Shown piece after piece: positions 26,116 through 36,134 of a DNA stretch of 64,000 nt (within the stretch, counting starts at the first letter, position 1; every line of letters starts with the position of its first letter). Position numbers and translations under genes: made by a program. The notes under the pieces are model-generated. The model searched no databases. It saw nothing but the letters and a program-made list of their open reading frames with translations, and was not told the DNA's origin. The stretch comes from Qipengyuania marisflavi (GTDB lineage: Bacteria > Pseudomonadota > Alphaproteobacteria > Sphingomonadales > Sphingomonadaceae). The stretch is taken from contig NZ_VCAO01000001.1 of the NCBI RefSeq assembly GCF_005884405.1, positions 1 through 64,000 of the forward strand, written 5' to 3'.

Positions 26116-28607
26116 TGACACGGAATATCGAACTCGAACTATCGTCGCTTCTCCCGGACATTCCGAGCGACACCGACAGATGTATCGCTCGGCTGCAGTC
26201 GTTGCTCAGTTCGCGGGCCGGGGTGCATGCGGTCGAGGTCCTTGCAGGATCGAACAGTACACCTGCCCAGCTTGCAATATCTTACGATCCCGATCGTCTC
26301 ACGATCGCGCGGATCAGAGAACTTGCGCACGTAGCAGGAGCGGAAATTTCCGGGCGCTACGGGCATGTTGTGTGGCAAACCGAGGGCATTAATTCGGTGC
26401 GCCGGGCGCAGACGGTCGCAGATCTGGTAGCCCGCGAATCCGGCGTACTTGAAGCAAATGCCGATGCGAGCGGAAAGCTGGTCGCCGAGTTCGACCGCCG
26501 GCGTACCGATGAGACCGCGATTGCCAATGCGCTGCAAGAACTGGGGGTTTCAATCAAGGCCGACAAAATCGCCGCAAATGCCAGGGATGCTGAAGAACAC
26601 CGCCATGACGATAAAGATCATTCCGGGCACAGTCACGGCGGCATCTTCGGCGCTAATACTGAACTCTTTTTCTCGCTCGCTTCGGGCGCATTTCTCGCCA
26701 TCGGCTTCGGGATCGAGAAACTGTGGGACGGGCATCCGGTCTGGCTGCCGTTCGCTTGCTATATAGCGGCATATTTCTTCGGAGGCTTCTTCACTCTCCG
26801 AGAGGCGTGGGACAATTTGCGCCTCCGCCGGTTCGAAATCGACAGCCTCATGCTTGTCGCCGCTGCGGGCGCCGCCTTTCTCGGGGAATGGGCCGAAGGC
26901 GCGCTACTGCTGTTCCTGTTCAGTTTCGGCCACGCGCTCGAACACTACGCGATGGGGCGCGCGAAGAAAGCTATCGAAGCGCTCGCCGAGCTTGCCCCGG
27001 ACACCGCACGGGTAAAGCGCGGACCTGACGTAGTTGAGATCCCGGTCGAGGAGCTTGCGCTAGGCGACGTGGTAATCGTGCGTCCGAACGAACGCCTTCC
27101 GGCTGACGGCTTCATCTTGGACGGCGTCAGTGCCATCAATCAGGCTCCGGTGACCGGCGAAAGCGTGCCGGTCGACAAGAGCGCGGTTTCGGATGTCGCT
27201 TCTGCGCGCGCCAATCCTGACAATCTTGCGGATGACAATCGCGTCTTCGCGGGGACGATCAACGGATCGGGCGCGCTCGAAGTGGAAGTGACCCGGCGAT
27301 CGAGCGATACGACCCTAGCCAAGGTCGTCCAAATGGTGAGCGAAGCCGAGGCTCAGCAATCTCCTACCCAGCGCTTCACGCAGCGCTTCGAGCGAATTTT
27401 CGTGCCTGCCGTGCTCGCTCTGGCCGGCCTGCTCCTTTTCGCATGGGTTGTCATCGACGAGCCGTTCCGCGACAGTTTCTACCGGGCGATGGCGGTGCTT
27501 GTGGCTGCGAGCCCGTGCGCTTTGGCGATCGCGACCCCGAGCGCGGTCTTGTCCGGAGTGGCCAGAGCTGCACGCAGCGGCATTCTGGTGAAGGGCGGCG
27601 CGCCGCTCGAGGATCTCGGTGCGCTCAAGGCCATCGCGTTCGACAAGACCGGTACTCTTACCGAAGGCGAACCCCGCATTACCGATGTCGAACCCGAGCA
27701 GGGTGTATCTGAAAACGAACTGCTTGCGATTGCTTCGGCGGCTGAAAATCTGAGCGATCATCCCCTGGCACAGGCGATTGTCAGGGACGGCAAGCAGCGG
27801 CTCGGCGATGAGACTCTGCCCGAAGCTACCAATCTCGAAAGCTTCACAGGCAAGGGCATCACCGCGCTTGTCGGCGGTGAGCGGGTGTGGATCGGAAAGC
27901 TCGAAATGTTCGGGCAAGACGGGGTCCCTCCGCTCAGTGCCGAACTGTCGGATGCTATCGAGGGCATGCGCGAGCGCGGGCGAACGACAATGGGCGTTCG
28001 CTCGGAAACGCGCGATCTCGGAGCGATCGGTTTGCTCGACACGCCGCGAGCGGCGGCAAAGGCGACGCTCGAAGCGTTGCGCGGCCTCGGGATCACCCGA
28101 ATGATCATGATCTCGGGCGACGACCAAAGAGTGGCCGATGCGGTTGGAACGGAAGTCGGCCTCGACGAGGCCTGGGGCAATCTCATGCCCGATGACAAGG
28201 TCAAGGCCATCCGCAAGCTTGCCGGCCAGGACAAGGTTGCGATGGTCGGAGACGGGGTCAATGACGCTCCGGCCATGGCGAATGCCACCGTCGGGATAGC
28301 AATGGGGGCTGCCGGATCGGACGTTGCATTGGAGACAGCCGATGTCGCGCTGATGGCCGATGATCTCGCCCGACTGCCTTTCGCCGTCGATCTGAGCCGA
28401 CAGACCCGGTCGATCATCCGGCAGAATATGATCGTCAGTCTTGGAATTGTTGTCGTGCTCATCCCGGCAACCATTTTCGGTCTCGGGATAGGCCCCGCTG
28501 TCGCGGTTCACGAGGGATCAACGCTGATCGTGGTCGCCAATGCGCTTCGCCTTCTGGCGTATAAAGAGAAGGGCAGCACAAAAGACATAGCGGAGAAGCC
28601 AGTATGA
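26115..28607 (+). CDS. P1B-4-type metal-transporting ATPase (CzcP-like)
   Basis: An 830-residue P-type ATPase with SPC in the metal-site helix (residues 466-468), the phosphorylation site DKTGT (Asp 510), an HPLAQ nucleotide-site motif, GDGVNDAP, and HEGST in the last helix (His 799). SPC plus HEG(G/S)T defines the P1B-4 group, which exports Co, Zn or Fe and includes CzcP. The first 190 residues are unusual for this group: they resemble two degenerate HMA folds without CxxC, ending in a His-rich strip (EEHRHDDKDHSGHSHGG). GTG start at 26115 overlaps the czcA stop by one base; the stop overlaps the CDF start. Confidence 0.9.
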   Translation: MTRNIELELSSLLPDIPSDTDRCIARLQSLLSSRAGVHAVEVLAGSNSTPAQLAISYDPDRLTIARIRELAHVAGAEISGRYGHVVWQTEGINSVRRAQTVADLVARESGVLEANADASGKLVAEFDRRRTDETAIANALQELGVSIKADKIAANARDAEEHRHDDKDHSGHSHGGIFGANTELFFSLASGAFLAIGFGIEKLWDGHPVWLPFACYIAAYFFGGFFTLREAWDNLRLRRFEIDSLMLVAAAGAAFLGEWAEGALLLFLFSFGHALEHYAMGRAKKAIEALAELAPDTARVKRGPDVVEIPVEELALGDVVIVRPNERLPADGFILDGVSAINQAPVTGESVPVDKSAVSDVASARANPDNLADDNRVFAGTINGSGALEVEVTRRSSDTTLAKVVQMVSEAEAQQSPTQRFTQRFERIFVPAVLALAGLLLFAWVVIDEPFRDSFYRAMAVLVAASPCALAIATPSAVLSGVARAARSGILVKGGAPLEDLGALKAIAFDKTGTLTEGEPRITDVEPEQGVSENELLAIASAAENLSDHPLAQAIVRDGKQRLGDETLPEATNLESFTGKGITALVGGERVWIGKLEMFGQDGVPPLSAELSDAIEGMRERGRTTMGVRSETRDLGAIGLLDTPRAAAKATLEALRGLGITRMIMISGDDQRVADAVGTEVGLDEAWGNLMPDDKVKAIRKLAGQDKVAMVGDGVNDAPAMANATVGIAMGAAGSDVALETADVALMADDLARLPFAVDLSRQTRSIIRQNMIVSLGIVVVLIPATIFGLGIGPAVAVHEGSTLIVVANALRLLAYKEKGSTKDIAEKPV

Positions 28608-29242
28608 GCTGCAACGATGACTTCGATCTGGATTCGGCGGACAAACGACGCACATTGTGGATCGTATTGTGGCTCAACGTCGCAATCGCGGTTGGTTTCT
28701 TTGTCGTTGCCTATTTTGCGGACTCGAACGCGCTCTTGGCCAACGGGCTCGACAATTCTTCCGATGCATTTGTCTACGCGCTCAGTCTTCTGGCTCTCAC
28801 CCGTTCGCAATCCTGGAAACGAGGGGCCGCGCGTTTCTCAGGCATCATGCTCCTGATCTTCGCCGGAGGTGTTATCGCCGATGCCGTCAGGCGTTTCATC
28901 GAAGGCTCGGAGCCGGGCGGCCTGATGATGATCGCCATGGCGGCCATCGCGGCGGTGGTGAACCTCATCTGCCTGCGCATGCTCCAGAAGCTTCAGCAAA
29001 AGGATGTTAATCTGCGCGCAGCGACCACCTTTAGCTTCAACGATTTCATATCGAACGGCGGCATCATCGTCGCCGGGATCATCGTTATGCTTACAGGCGC
29101 AAATTGGCCGGATCTCGTGGTTGGGATCGCGGTTGCTGGCATTGCCCTGTATGGCGGGATCGATATCCTTCGCGATGCGCACAGGGATAAGCATAAGGAA
29201 GCGGGCACCGAACATATCAAAGGCGACGAATTCGGAAGATGA
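28604..29242 (+). CDS. CDF-like cation transporter without C-terminal domain
   Basis: A 212-residue membrane protein with six predicted helices (about 18-40, 44-62, 76-97, 103-126, 138-160, 165-188) that stops right after the last one, so the usual cytoplasmic CDF regulatory domain is absent. Helix 2 keeps an Asp-bearing site (GLDNSSDAF). Helix 5 reads SFNDFISNGG where canonical CDF members have HxxxD, so the transport site differs. Short family members of this type are usually annotated as cation transporters. It overlaps the ATPase gene by 4 nt, suggesting joint Zn/Co/Cd detoxification. Confidence 0.8.
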   Translation: MSCNDDFDLDSADKRRTLWIVLWLNVAIAVGFFVVAYFADSNALLANGLDNSSDAFVYALSLLALTRSQSWKRGAARFSGIMLLIFAGGVIADAVRRFIEGSEPGGLMMIAMAAIAAVVNLICLRMLQKLQQKDVNLRAATTFSFNDFISNGGIIVAGIIVMLTGANWPDLVVGIAVAGIALYGGIDILRDAHRDKHKEAGTEHIKGDEFGR

Positions 29243-29306
29243 TGCTCGAAATTCGCATTTTGGTCGCTGGATTGCCTCGGCTCCGTATTCAGACTATCGC
29301 AGGTTC

Positions 29307-29708
29307 GTGAAGTTTGTTCGCGCCTTGACCCTGATTTGCTTCAGTTTCGGACTGTTTGTGCAGGTTGCTGCGCAAGCGGCCGTTCCGCAGAGCGATATGG
29401 CTGGGTCGGCTGATTGTGCTGAAATGGCGCAAAGCATGGCCGAGCACTGCATGTCTGAACACGCGATGCCCGAACAGATGGTTTCCGAAACGGACTCCAC
29501 CGAACAGCATGGCTCATGCTGCGAGATGAGCCTCGATTGTCTCGTAGCCATGAATTGCCTCCCGCCGCTAGCGCTTGCGGGTCCGGGACTGGCGCATGCA
29601 GGACCGTTTCCTGTTGCGCCTACGTATCTGGCCGCTAGCGCCAGCAGGCTCGACGGCCAGCCTCGACCGCCGGAATCTCCCCCTCCACAAACTGAACTCA
29701 CCATCTAG
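29307..29708 (+). CDS. Cys/Met/His-rich exported small protein
   Basis: A 133-residue protein with a signal peptide (VRALTLICFSFGLFVQVAAQA) and a Cys/Met/His-rich region (DCAEMAQSMAEHCMSEHAMPEQM, later HGSCCEMSLDC and MNCLPP), suggesting copper or silver binding in the periplasm. GTG 29307 is the only plausible start in frame. It lies 64 bp after the CDF gene and 121 bp before the cus genes. Similar small proteins precede cusCBA-like operons in other sphingomonads as far as I recall; no function is assigned. Confidence 0.62.
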   Translation: MKFVRALTLICFSFGLFVQVAAQAAVPQSDMAGSADCAEMAQSMAEHCMSEHAMPEQMVSETDSTEQHGSCCEMSLDCLVAMNCLPPLALAGPGLAHAGPFPVAPTYLAASASRLDGQPRPPESPPPQTELTI

Positions 29709-29829
29709 CATTTCCCGGGCGGTGCTCTGCGCCGTTTGCGAGCTTGACGGATTACTTGACTTGCGCCGTGTCGATTGACGCGTACGCCGCAGTCGTTCCC
29801 GGCCAGTTCGCTTTGAAAGAGTGAGAATT

Positions 29830-31065
29830 ATGGATTGGCGAATTGGCTTGTTGCCGTTTTCGGCCCTGCTCAGCGCACAAGCTGCGCAAGCGCAGTCTGT
29901 CGGATACGAAGAAGCCCTTGCATCGGTAAGAGTCGAGCAACCCGCTCTAGAAGCTGGCGCGCTGCGTGTGCAATCACGGCGCGAGGCTGCGGAAGCGGCA
30001 GACGAGCTTCCTGACCCGCGTGTACGCGCAGGGGTTATGAATCTTCCGGTCAGCGGTCCCGCGGCGTTCGAGCTTGACCGGCAACTTCCTACGCAAGTCG
30101 CCATCGGTATCGAGCAGGAGATACCCAACCTCGCCCGCCGACGGGCGAAATTTGGCGTTGCCAGTTCGGAAGTGAGGCTAGCCGAAGCGCGCCTGGGTGT
30201 GACCGACCGTGATCTCCTCGCCGATGCGGGAACGGCTTGGGTGAGGCTCTATTATGCGCAGGCGCGGATTGAGCTTGCCCACGCCGCGCTGGACGAATTG
30301 AGGGCATTCGTACCCGCAGCGAACAGCGCCGTCGCCTCCGGGTCGGCCCGCCCGGCAGAGAGTCTGGCGATCCGGCGCGAACTGCTTGGGATCGAGGATG
30401 CAGCGACGTCGATCGAGGCCGAGCGCGAGACGGCGCAAGCGCAGCTTTCCCGATACATACCGTTCCCTGACCCGGTTGCCTTGGGTGAGGCTCCCACGGC
30501 GGCTCTGGATGAAAACCAGCTTCGCTTCGAACTGGAAGAGAATCCCGAACTCATTCTGGCCGATGCGGAACAAGATCGGGCCGAAGCCGGTGTGGCGCTC
30601 GCTCGCGCTGAAAAGCGGCCGGATTTTGGGGTGAGCGTCACCTATGGTCGTCGCGACCAGGCGTTTGGCGATGCGGTGTCGGTCATGGGGTCGATTACTC
30701 TTCCGATCTTCACCGACCGGCGGCAGAATCCGCGCATCGCCGCCGCCGAAGCCGATGCCGCTGCCGCTTTGGCCGACCGCGAGGATCGCAGGCGCGCGCT
30801 GGTTGCGGATTTCGAAGCCCATCTCGCCACTTGGCGCAGCACTACGCGCCAATGGCGCCGCGCGCGTGATGAACTTCTTCCGCTCGCGCGTGACCGCGTT
30901 GAGCTCGAGACAGCCAGCTTTGCGGCCGGGCGTGCCGATCTCGTCGATGTGATTGCGGCGAAATCCGCACTTGCCCTGCTCGAGCTGGAAATTCTCGAAC
31001 GCGAACAGGCGGCGGTGCAGGCGGCGGTCAAACTACAACTCACATACGGGGAGGGCAGGCCATGA
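29830..31065 (+). CDS. CusC-like outer-membrane efflux protein
   Basis: A 411-residue TolC-family protein with a signal peptide (AQAAQAQS) and no lipobox, unlike E. coli CusC. It has two coiled-coil repeats (about 45-190 and 240-400) with the terminal SFAAGRADLVDVIAAKSAL motif. It should form the outer-membrane channel for the CusBA pump that follows. GTG 29821 is an alternative start three codons earlier. The gene overlaps the cusB start by 4 nt. Confidence 0.87.
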   Translation: MDWRIGLLPFSALLSAQAAQAQSVGYEEALASVRVEQPALEAGALRVQSRREAAEAADELPDPRVRAGVMNLPVSGPAAFELDRQLPTQVAIGIEQEIPNLARRRAKFGVASSEVRLAEARLGVTDRDLLADAGTAWVRLYYAQARIELAHAALDELRAFVPAANSAVASGSARPAESLAIRRELLGIEDAATSIEAERETAQAQLSRYIPFPDPVALGEAPTAALDENQLRFELEENPELILADAEQDRAEAGVALARAEKRPDFGVSVTYGRRDQAFGDAVSVMGSITLPIFTDRRQNPRIAAAEADAAAALADREDRRRALVADFEAHLATWRSTTRQWRRARDELLPLARDRVELETASFAAGRADLVDVIAAKSALALLELEILEREQAAVQAAVKLQLTYGEGRP

Positions 31066-32552
31066 ACTCCGTGCTCGAACGATTTACGCAGCGCCAACGC
31101 TTGTTTGCGGCTGGGCTAGGTATTGCCCTTGTCAGCCTGGCTGCTGGCTACGGTCTTCACATGCTCGGCGGCGAGAGCAGCGGGGCTGGGTCGGCGACGG
31201 ATACTGACTGTGAGGACGTGCTCTATTGGTACGATCCGATGGTGCCCGGACAACGCTTTGACGAGCCCGGTAAGTCGCCCTTCATGGACATGATGCTGGT
31301 TCCCAAGTGCGCGGGAGAAGCTGCGGAAGCGGGCGTCCGGATCGATCCGGGCCTTGTCCAGAATTTCGGCATTCGCACTGCAGCGGCCGAGTTCGGAGTT
31401 CTCGAGCCGGAAATCACCGTGACGGGCGTCCTCGCGTACAACAGCCGGGATGTTGCCATCGTCCAGCCAAGAGCGGGCGGATATGTCCAACGCACCTATG
31501 GTCTTGCACAGGACGATGTCGTGCGTCGCGGCGCTCCGATAGTCGACATTCTTGTCCCTGACTGGGGCGGCGCGCAGCGTGAATACATTGCTGTGCTCGA
31601 TACCGGCGATCAGGCACTTGCAGACGCGATGCGGCAGCGCATGCGCTTGCTCGGCATGACCGACGCAATGATCGCGTCGGTTGAACGCACACGCAGAGCT
31701 CAAAACACGATCACCGTCACGGCTCCCGTGGGCGGTGCCGTAACAATGCTTGGGGTGCGCTCGGGCATGACTGTAATGGAAGGTCAGACTTTGGCCGAGA
31801 TTACGGGCTTTACGCCGATATGGCTTGAAGCTTCGGTTCCTGAAGTCCAGGCCGCAAATGTCCGGCAGGGCCAGCCCATCAGTGCGACCTTGGCAGCGTA
31901 TCCGGATCAGCGATTTGCGGGACGGATTGTTGCCATCCTTCCAAGCGCCGATGCCGCGAGCCGAACCATCACCGTTCGGGCTGAGCTACCCAATCCGCGC
32001 GGCAGGTTGAAACCGGGGATGTTCGCGCAGGTGTCGCTTTCACCCGACACACGGCGAGCCTTGCTGGTACCGTCGGAGGCGGTCATTCGAACCGGACGCC
32101 GAAATCTCGTGATGCTCAAGCAGGATGAAGGCGCGTTCCTGCCTGCTGAGGTCGAAATCGGGCGCGAAGCGAATGGCAGGACAGAGATACTCGCAGGCCT
32201 TGCGGAGGGCGAGCAGGTCGTCACTTCAGGTCAGTTCCTGATCGACTCCGAAGCAAGTCTTAGCGGGATCGACGTCAGGTCGATCGATGGGACCATGAGC
32301 ATGGCGTCGGAAGGCTCGCCAAACATGAGGACGTACACCGCTACGGGAAGAGTGACGAAAATCGCTGGTGCTTCGATCACTCTCAATCACGCGCCGGTTC
32401 CCGCTCTCGAATGGCCGAGCATGGTCATGCCCTTCGCACTCGAAGACGCCGCTCTAGTTGACGGTATTGAACCGGGCGACAAGGTCGAGTTTACGTTCTC
32501 GCAGCACGACACCGGTCCGCGTATCGAATCCATTCGGAAGACCGACCGATGA
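31062..32552 (+). CDS. cusB: CusB-like adaptor with metal-binding N-domain and fused CusF domain
   Basis: A 496-residue membrane-fusion protein. After the membrane anchor (about 12-35) comes a heavy-metal-binding domain ([17 protein letters not shown] ... [15 protein letters not shown]), then the usual lipoyl, hairpin and beta-barrel domains (about 95-400). The last 75 residues form a CusF-like fold with conserved ligand pattern ([18 protein letters not shown]: His, Trp, Met, Met). This puts the Cu/Ag chaperone on the adaptor itself, in addition to the free CusF protein encoded at 35695. It overlaps cusC and cusA by 4 nt each. Confidence 0.92.
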   Translation: MNSVLERFTQRQRLFAAGLGIALVSLAAGYGLHMLGGESSGAGSATDTDCEDVLYWYDPMVPGQRFDEPGKSPFMDMMLVPKCAGEAAEAGVRIDPGLVQNFGIRTAAAEFGVLEPEITVTGVLAYNSRDVAIVQPRAGGYVQRTYGLAQDDVVRRGAPIVDILVPDWGGAQREYIAVLDTGDQALADAMRQRMRLLGMTDAMIASVERTRRAQNTITVTAPVGGAVTMLGVRSGMTVMEGQTLAEITGFTPIWLEASVPEVQAANVRQGQPISATLAAYPDQRFAGRIVAILPSADAASRTITVRAELPNPRGRLKPGMFAQVSLSPDTRRALLVPSEAVIRTGRRNLVMLKQDEGAFLPAEVEIGREANGRTEILAGLAEGEQVVTSGQFLIDSEASLSGIDVRSIDGTMSMASEGSPNMRTYTATGRVTKIAGASITLNHAPVPALEWPSMVMPFALEDAALVDGIEPGDKVEFTFSQHDTGPRIESIRKTDR

Positions 32553-35500
32553 TCGCGCGCATAATCGATGCATCGATCGCCAATCGGTTTTTCATCGTTC
32601 TGGCGGCTATCGCGGTCACGCTGGCTGGCTTCTGGGCGGTGCGCGCAACGCCTGTCGATGCGATCCCCGATCTGTCTGATGTGCAGGTCGTGGTGCGGTC
32701 TAATTATCCGGGCCAAGCTCCGCGCATCGTTGAGGATCAGGTCACATACCCGCTCGCAACGACGATGCTCTCGGTGCCGGGCGCGGAAACGGTGCGCGGC
32801 TATTCGATGTTCGGCGACAGCTTCGTCTATGTGATCTTCGAGGACGGTACGGACCTCTACTGGGCGCGCTCGCGCGTGCTGGAATATCTCAACCAAGTGC
32901 AAAACGAACTGCCCGAAGGTGTGACAAGCTCGCTGGGGCCGGACGCGACGGGGGTGGGCTGGATTTACGAATATGCTCTCGTCGACCGAACGGGGAACAG
33001 CGATCTTGCTGGGCTCAGAAGTCTTCAGGACTGGTTCCTGCGCTATGAGCTCCAGACCATCCCCGGCATTGCAGAGGTTGCAAGCGTTGGCGGCATGGTC
33101 AAGCAGTACCAGGTCGTGCTGGAACCCTACCGGATGGCTTCGCTTGGCGTCACATACAGCGATGTCGTGCGTGCCATCCAGGCCTCAAATCAGGAGGCCG
33201 GCGGATCGGTGGTTGAAATGGGCGAGGCCGAATTCATGGTCCGCGCTTCGGGCTATCTCACATCTCTCAACGACTTCAGACAGATTCCGCTGAAATCGGT
33301 GGGTAACGGTATCCCCGTCACCTTGTCCGATGTCGCCACGATCCAGCTTGGCCCCGAAATGCGGCGAGGAATCGCCGAACTCAATGGCGAAGGCGAGGTC
33401 GCAGGCGGTATTGTCGTGCTCAGACAGGGTGAGGATGCGCGGGCAACCATCGCGGCTGTCGAAGAGAAGCTCGACGTGCTCCAGGCCAGTCTTCCCGAAG
33501 GGGTCGAGATTGTCACGACCTATGATCGTTCGAAGCTGATCGATGCCTCGATCGAAAACCTGACCGGAAAGCTCATCGCCGAGTTTATTATCGTCGCGAT
33601 CGTTTGCGCGCTATTCTTATGGCATGTGCGGTCAGCATTGGTGGCGATCGTCACGCTTCCATTGGGGGTGCTGGCGGCCTTTATCGTGATGCGTTTTCAA
33701 GGGGTCGATGCGAACATCATGTCCTTGGGCGGCATAGCCATCGCAATCGGCGCGATGGTCGACGCTGCCATCGTCATGATCGAGAACGCGCACAAGCATA
33801 TCGAGCATTGGGAAGAGGACCATCCCGACGAGCAGATGTCCAACGATGAACGCTGGAAACTGATTGCGGACGCATCGAAAGAGGTGGGGCCAGCGCTGTT
33901 TTTCAGCCTCCTGATCATAACCCTATCGTTCCTGCCGGTGTTTACTCTGCAGGCGCAGGAAGGCCGCCTTTTTTCCCCACTGGCCTTTACCAAGACCTAT
34001 GCCATGGCGGCGGCCGCCATTCTGTCGGTGACACTGGTTCCCGTACTCATGGGCTGGCTGATCCGCGGCAAGATACCCAAGGAGGACACCAACCTCCTCA
34101 ATCGCTTGCTGACCAACGCCTACCGGCCCGGTCTTGATTGGGTAATGCGCCGACCGAAAACCACATTGGTTGTGGCAGGCCTCGTATTCCTTACAGCGCT
34201 GGTCCCGTTCACCCGCCTTGGAGGAGAATTCCTGCCGCCGCTCGACGAAGGCGACTTGCTTTATATGCCAAGCGCGTTGCCTGGTCTGTCTCCTGGTGAA
34301 GCGTCGGCATTGCTTCAGCGGACTGATCGACTGATCAAATCCGTACCCGAAGTCGACACCGTGTTCGGCAAGGCAGGACGCGCGGATACCGCAACAGACC
34401 CGGCACCGCTCACGATGTTCGAGACGACCATCCGGTTCAAACCTCGAGAAGAGTGGCGACCCGGAATGACGCCGGAGAAGCTCGTCGAAGAGCTTGATCG
34501 TGCGGTGCAGGTGCCGGGGCTCGCCAATGTCTGGGTGCCCCCGATCCGCAATCGCATCGACATGCTCGCGACCGGTATCAAGAGCCCGATAGGCGTGAAA
34601 GTGTCTGGCGAGAACCTTGGCGAGATCGAGCGCGTGGCGTTGCAGGTCGAGAATGTCGCAAAACAGGTTCCCGGCGTCAGCTCCGCTTTGGCAGAGCGTC
34701 TTTCGGGAGGCCGCTATGTCGATGTGGACATCGACCGGGTCGCTGCGGCGCGTTTCGGGCTGAATATCGCCGATGTTCAGCAGATTGTGTCAGGCGCGAT
34801 CGGCGGCGCGAATATCGGCAGAACGGTCGAAGGATTGGCGCGATATCCCATCAATGTGCGCTATCCGCGCGAGATCCGCGACAGCCTCGCAGAACTGCAC
34901 GCGCTGCCTTTGCTAACCCCCTCTGGCCAGCAAATTACGCTCGGCACCGTAGCGCAGGTGAGCGTCAGCGATGGCCCCCCGATGCTCAAGAATGAGCAAG
35001 GCCGTCTCATCAGCGTGGTCTATGTCGATACGCGCGGGCGCGATTTGACCTCGGTCGTAAGCGATCTTCAGGCGGCAGTTTCAGAGGGCGTCGATCTGCC
35101 TGCCGGTGTAAGCATTTCCTACGCGGGCCAGTTTGAATATCTCACCCGCGCCAATGAGCGGTTGCAGGTCGTCGTTCCCGCGACGCTCGGCATCATTTTC
35201 GTTTTGCTGTACCTGATCTTCCGCCGCTTCGACGAAGCGCTACTTGTTATGGGCACGCTGCCCTTTGCCCTCACCGGCGGCTTCTGGCTGCTCTATCTGA
35301 TGGGCTACAACCAGTCTGTTGCGACATCGGTGGGTTTTATTGCGCTTGCCGGTGTGTCTGCCGAGTTCGGCGTCATCATGCTGATCTACCTCAAGTCTGC
35401 GCTGGCCCGGCGCAGCGGTGCCCTCGATGCGGACGGCGTGGGCGAAGCCATCAGGGAGGGTGCTCTTCTGCGCGTGCGTCCCAAGGCGATGACCGTGGCC

Positions 35501-35716
35501 GTCATTCTTGCCGGTCTCTTCCCTATCCTCATTGGAACCGGCGCAGGTTCGGAGGTCATGAGCCGCATCGCCGCGCCGATGGTGGGCGGCATGATCACCG
35601 CGCCGCTGCTTTCGATGTTCGTTATCCCCGCCGCATATTTGTTGATGCGGCGCCCCCGGCCCGAACGGCCAACCCAACCGCAAGGAGAAGAAGAATGCGT
35701 ACCACAACCCTCATGA
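32549..35716 (+). CDS. cusA: CusA-like RND copper/silver efflux transporter (HME4 type)
   Basis: A 1055-residue inner-membrane transporter with RND topology. Helix 4 contains [20 protein letters not shown], the CusA/SilA-type pattern that marks monovalent Cu/Ag exporters, in contrast to the HME1 pattern of czcA at 22837. The N-terminus reads [23 protein letters not shown] and periplasmic loops have normal size. It exports Cu(I) or Ag(I) via CusB and CusC. It overlaps cusB by 4 nt and the cusF start by 22 nt. Confidence 0.94.
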   Translation: MIARIIDASIANRFFIVLAAIAVTLAGFWAVRATPVDAIPDLSDVQVVVRSNYPGQAPRIVEDQVTYPLATTMLSVPGAETVRGYSMFGDSFVYVIFEDGTDLYWARSRVLEYLNQVQNELPEGVTSSLGPDATGVGWIYEYALVDRTGNSDLAGLRSLQDWFLRYELQTIPGIAEVASVGGMVKQYQVVLEPYRMASLGVTYSDVVRAIQASNQEAGGSVVEMGEAEFMVRASGYLTSLNDFRQIPLKSVGNGIPVTLSDVATIQLGPEMRRGIAELNGEGEVAGGIVVLRQGEDARATIAAVEEKLDVLQASLPEGVEIVTTYDRSKLIDASIENLTGKLIAEFIIVAIVCALFLWHVRSALVAIVTLPLGVLAAFIVMRFQGVDANIMSLGGIAIAIGAMVDAAIVMIENAHKHIEHWEEDHPDEQMSNDERWKLIADASKEVGPALFFSLLIITLSFLPVFTLQAQEGRLFSPLAFTKTYAMAAAAILSVTLVPVLMGWLIRGKIPKEDTNLLNRLLTNAYRPGLDWVMRRPKTTLVVAGLVFLTALVPFTRLGGEFLPPLDEGDLLYMPSALPGLSPGEASALLQRTDRLIKSVPEVDTVFGKAGRADTATDPAPLTMFETTIRFKPREEWRPGMTPEKLVEELDRAVQVPGLANVWVPPIRNRIDMLATGIKSPIGVKVSGENLGEIERVALQVENVAKQVPGVSSALAERLSGGRYVDVDIDRVAAARFGLNIADVQQIVSGAIGGANIGRTVEGLARYPINVRYPREIRDSLAELHALPLLTPSGQQITLGTVAQVSVSDGPPMLKNEQGRLISVVYVDTRGRDLTSVVSDLQAAVSEGVDLPAGVSISYAGQFEYLTRANERLQVVVPATLGIIFVLLYLIFRRFDEALLVMGTLPFALTGGFWLLYLMGYNQSVATSVGFIALAGVSAEFGVIMLIYLKSALARRSGALDADGVGEAIREGALLRVRPKAMTVAVILAGLFPILIGTGAGSEVMSRIAAPMVGGMITAPLLSMFVIPAAYLLMRRPRPERPTQPQGEEECVPQPS

Positions 35717-36078
35717 GCCTACTGGCCTTTCCGCTGGCGCTGGCGGCCTGCGATTCTGGCCAGGACACTGCCGACATGAACGACATGCCGATGGCAGAAA
35801 ATGAAATGATGATGGACGGCGAGGATATGCCAATGATGGAACCTGGCAGCGAAATGCAAACCGTCAGCGCAGAAGGCACGGTCACTGCAATCGATGCCGA
35901 AGCGGGCACGATAACCGTCGACCACGGTCCGGTCCCAGCGATCGAATGGCCTGCGATGACCATGGCTTTTGAAGCCGATGAGCAACTGCGCAGCGAAGTA
36001 AGCGTCGGTGAGGGAATTGCCTTTGAATTTCGTACTGGTTCTGAAGGCAGTGTGATCACGTCGATCACGAAGGAGTAA
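35695..36078 (+). CDS. cusF: CusF-like periplasmic copper-binding lipoprotein
   Basis: A 127-residue protein with lipobox LALAAC (Cys 19), a Met/Asp/Glu-rich linker ([21 protein letters not shown]) and a C-terminal CusF beta-barrel with the Cu(I)/Ag(I) ligands [17 protein letters not shown] (His, Trp, Met, Met). It would carry copper to CusB/CusA while tethered to a membrane. E. coli CusF is soluble and lacks the Met-rich linker. The start lies inside the 3' end of cusA (22-nt overlap). The CusF domain clearly resembles the one fused to cusB. Confidence 0.93.
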   Translation: MRTTTLMSLLAFPLALAACDSGQDTADMNDMPMAENEMMMDGEDMPMMEPGSEMQTVSAEGTVTAIDAEAGTITVDHGPVPAIEWPAMTMAFEADEQLRSEVSVGEGIAFEFRTGSEGSVITSITKE

Positions 36079-36134
36079 ATAGGTTGGGTGGTGCCAGGCA
36101 AATCTGGTGCCGCCCATCGCGAAACAGGAGGAGC

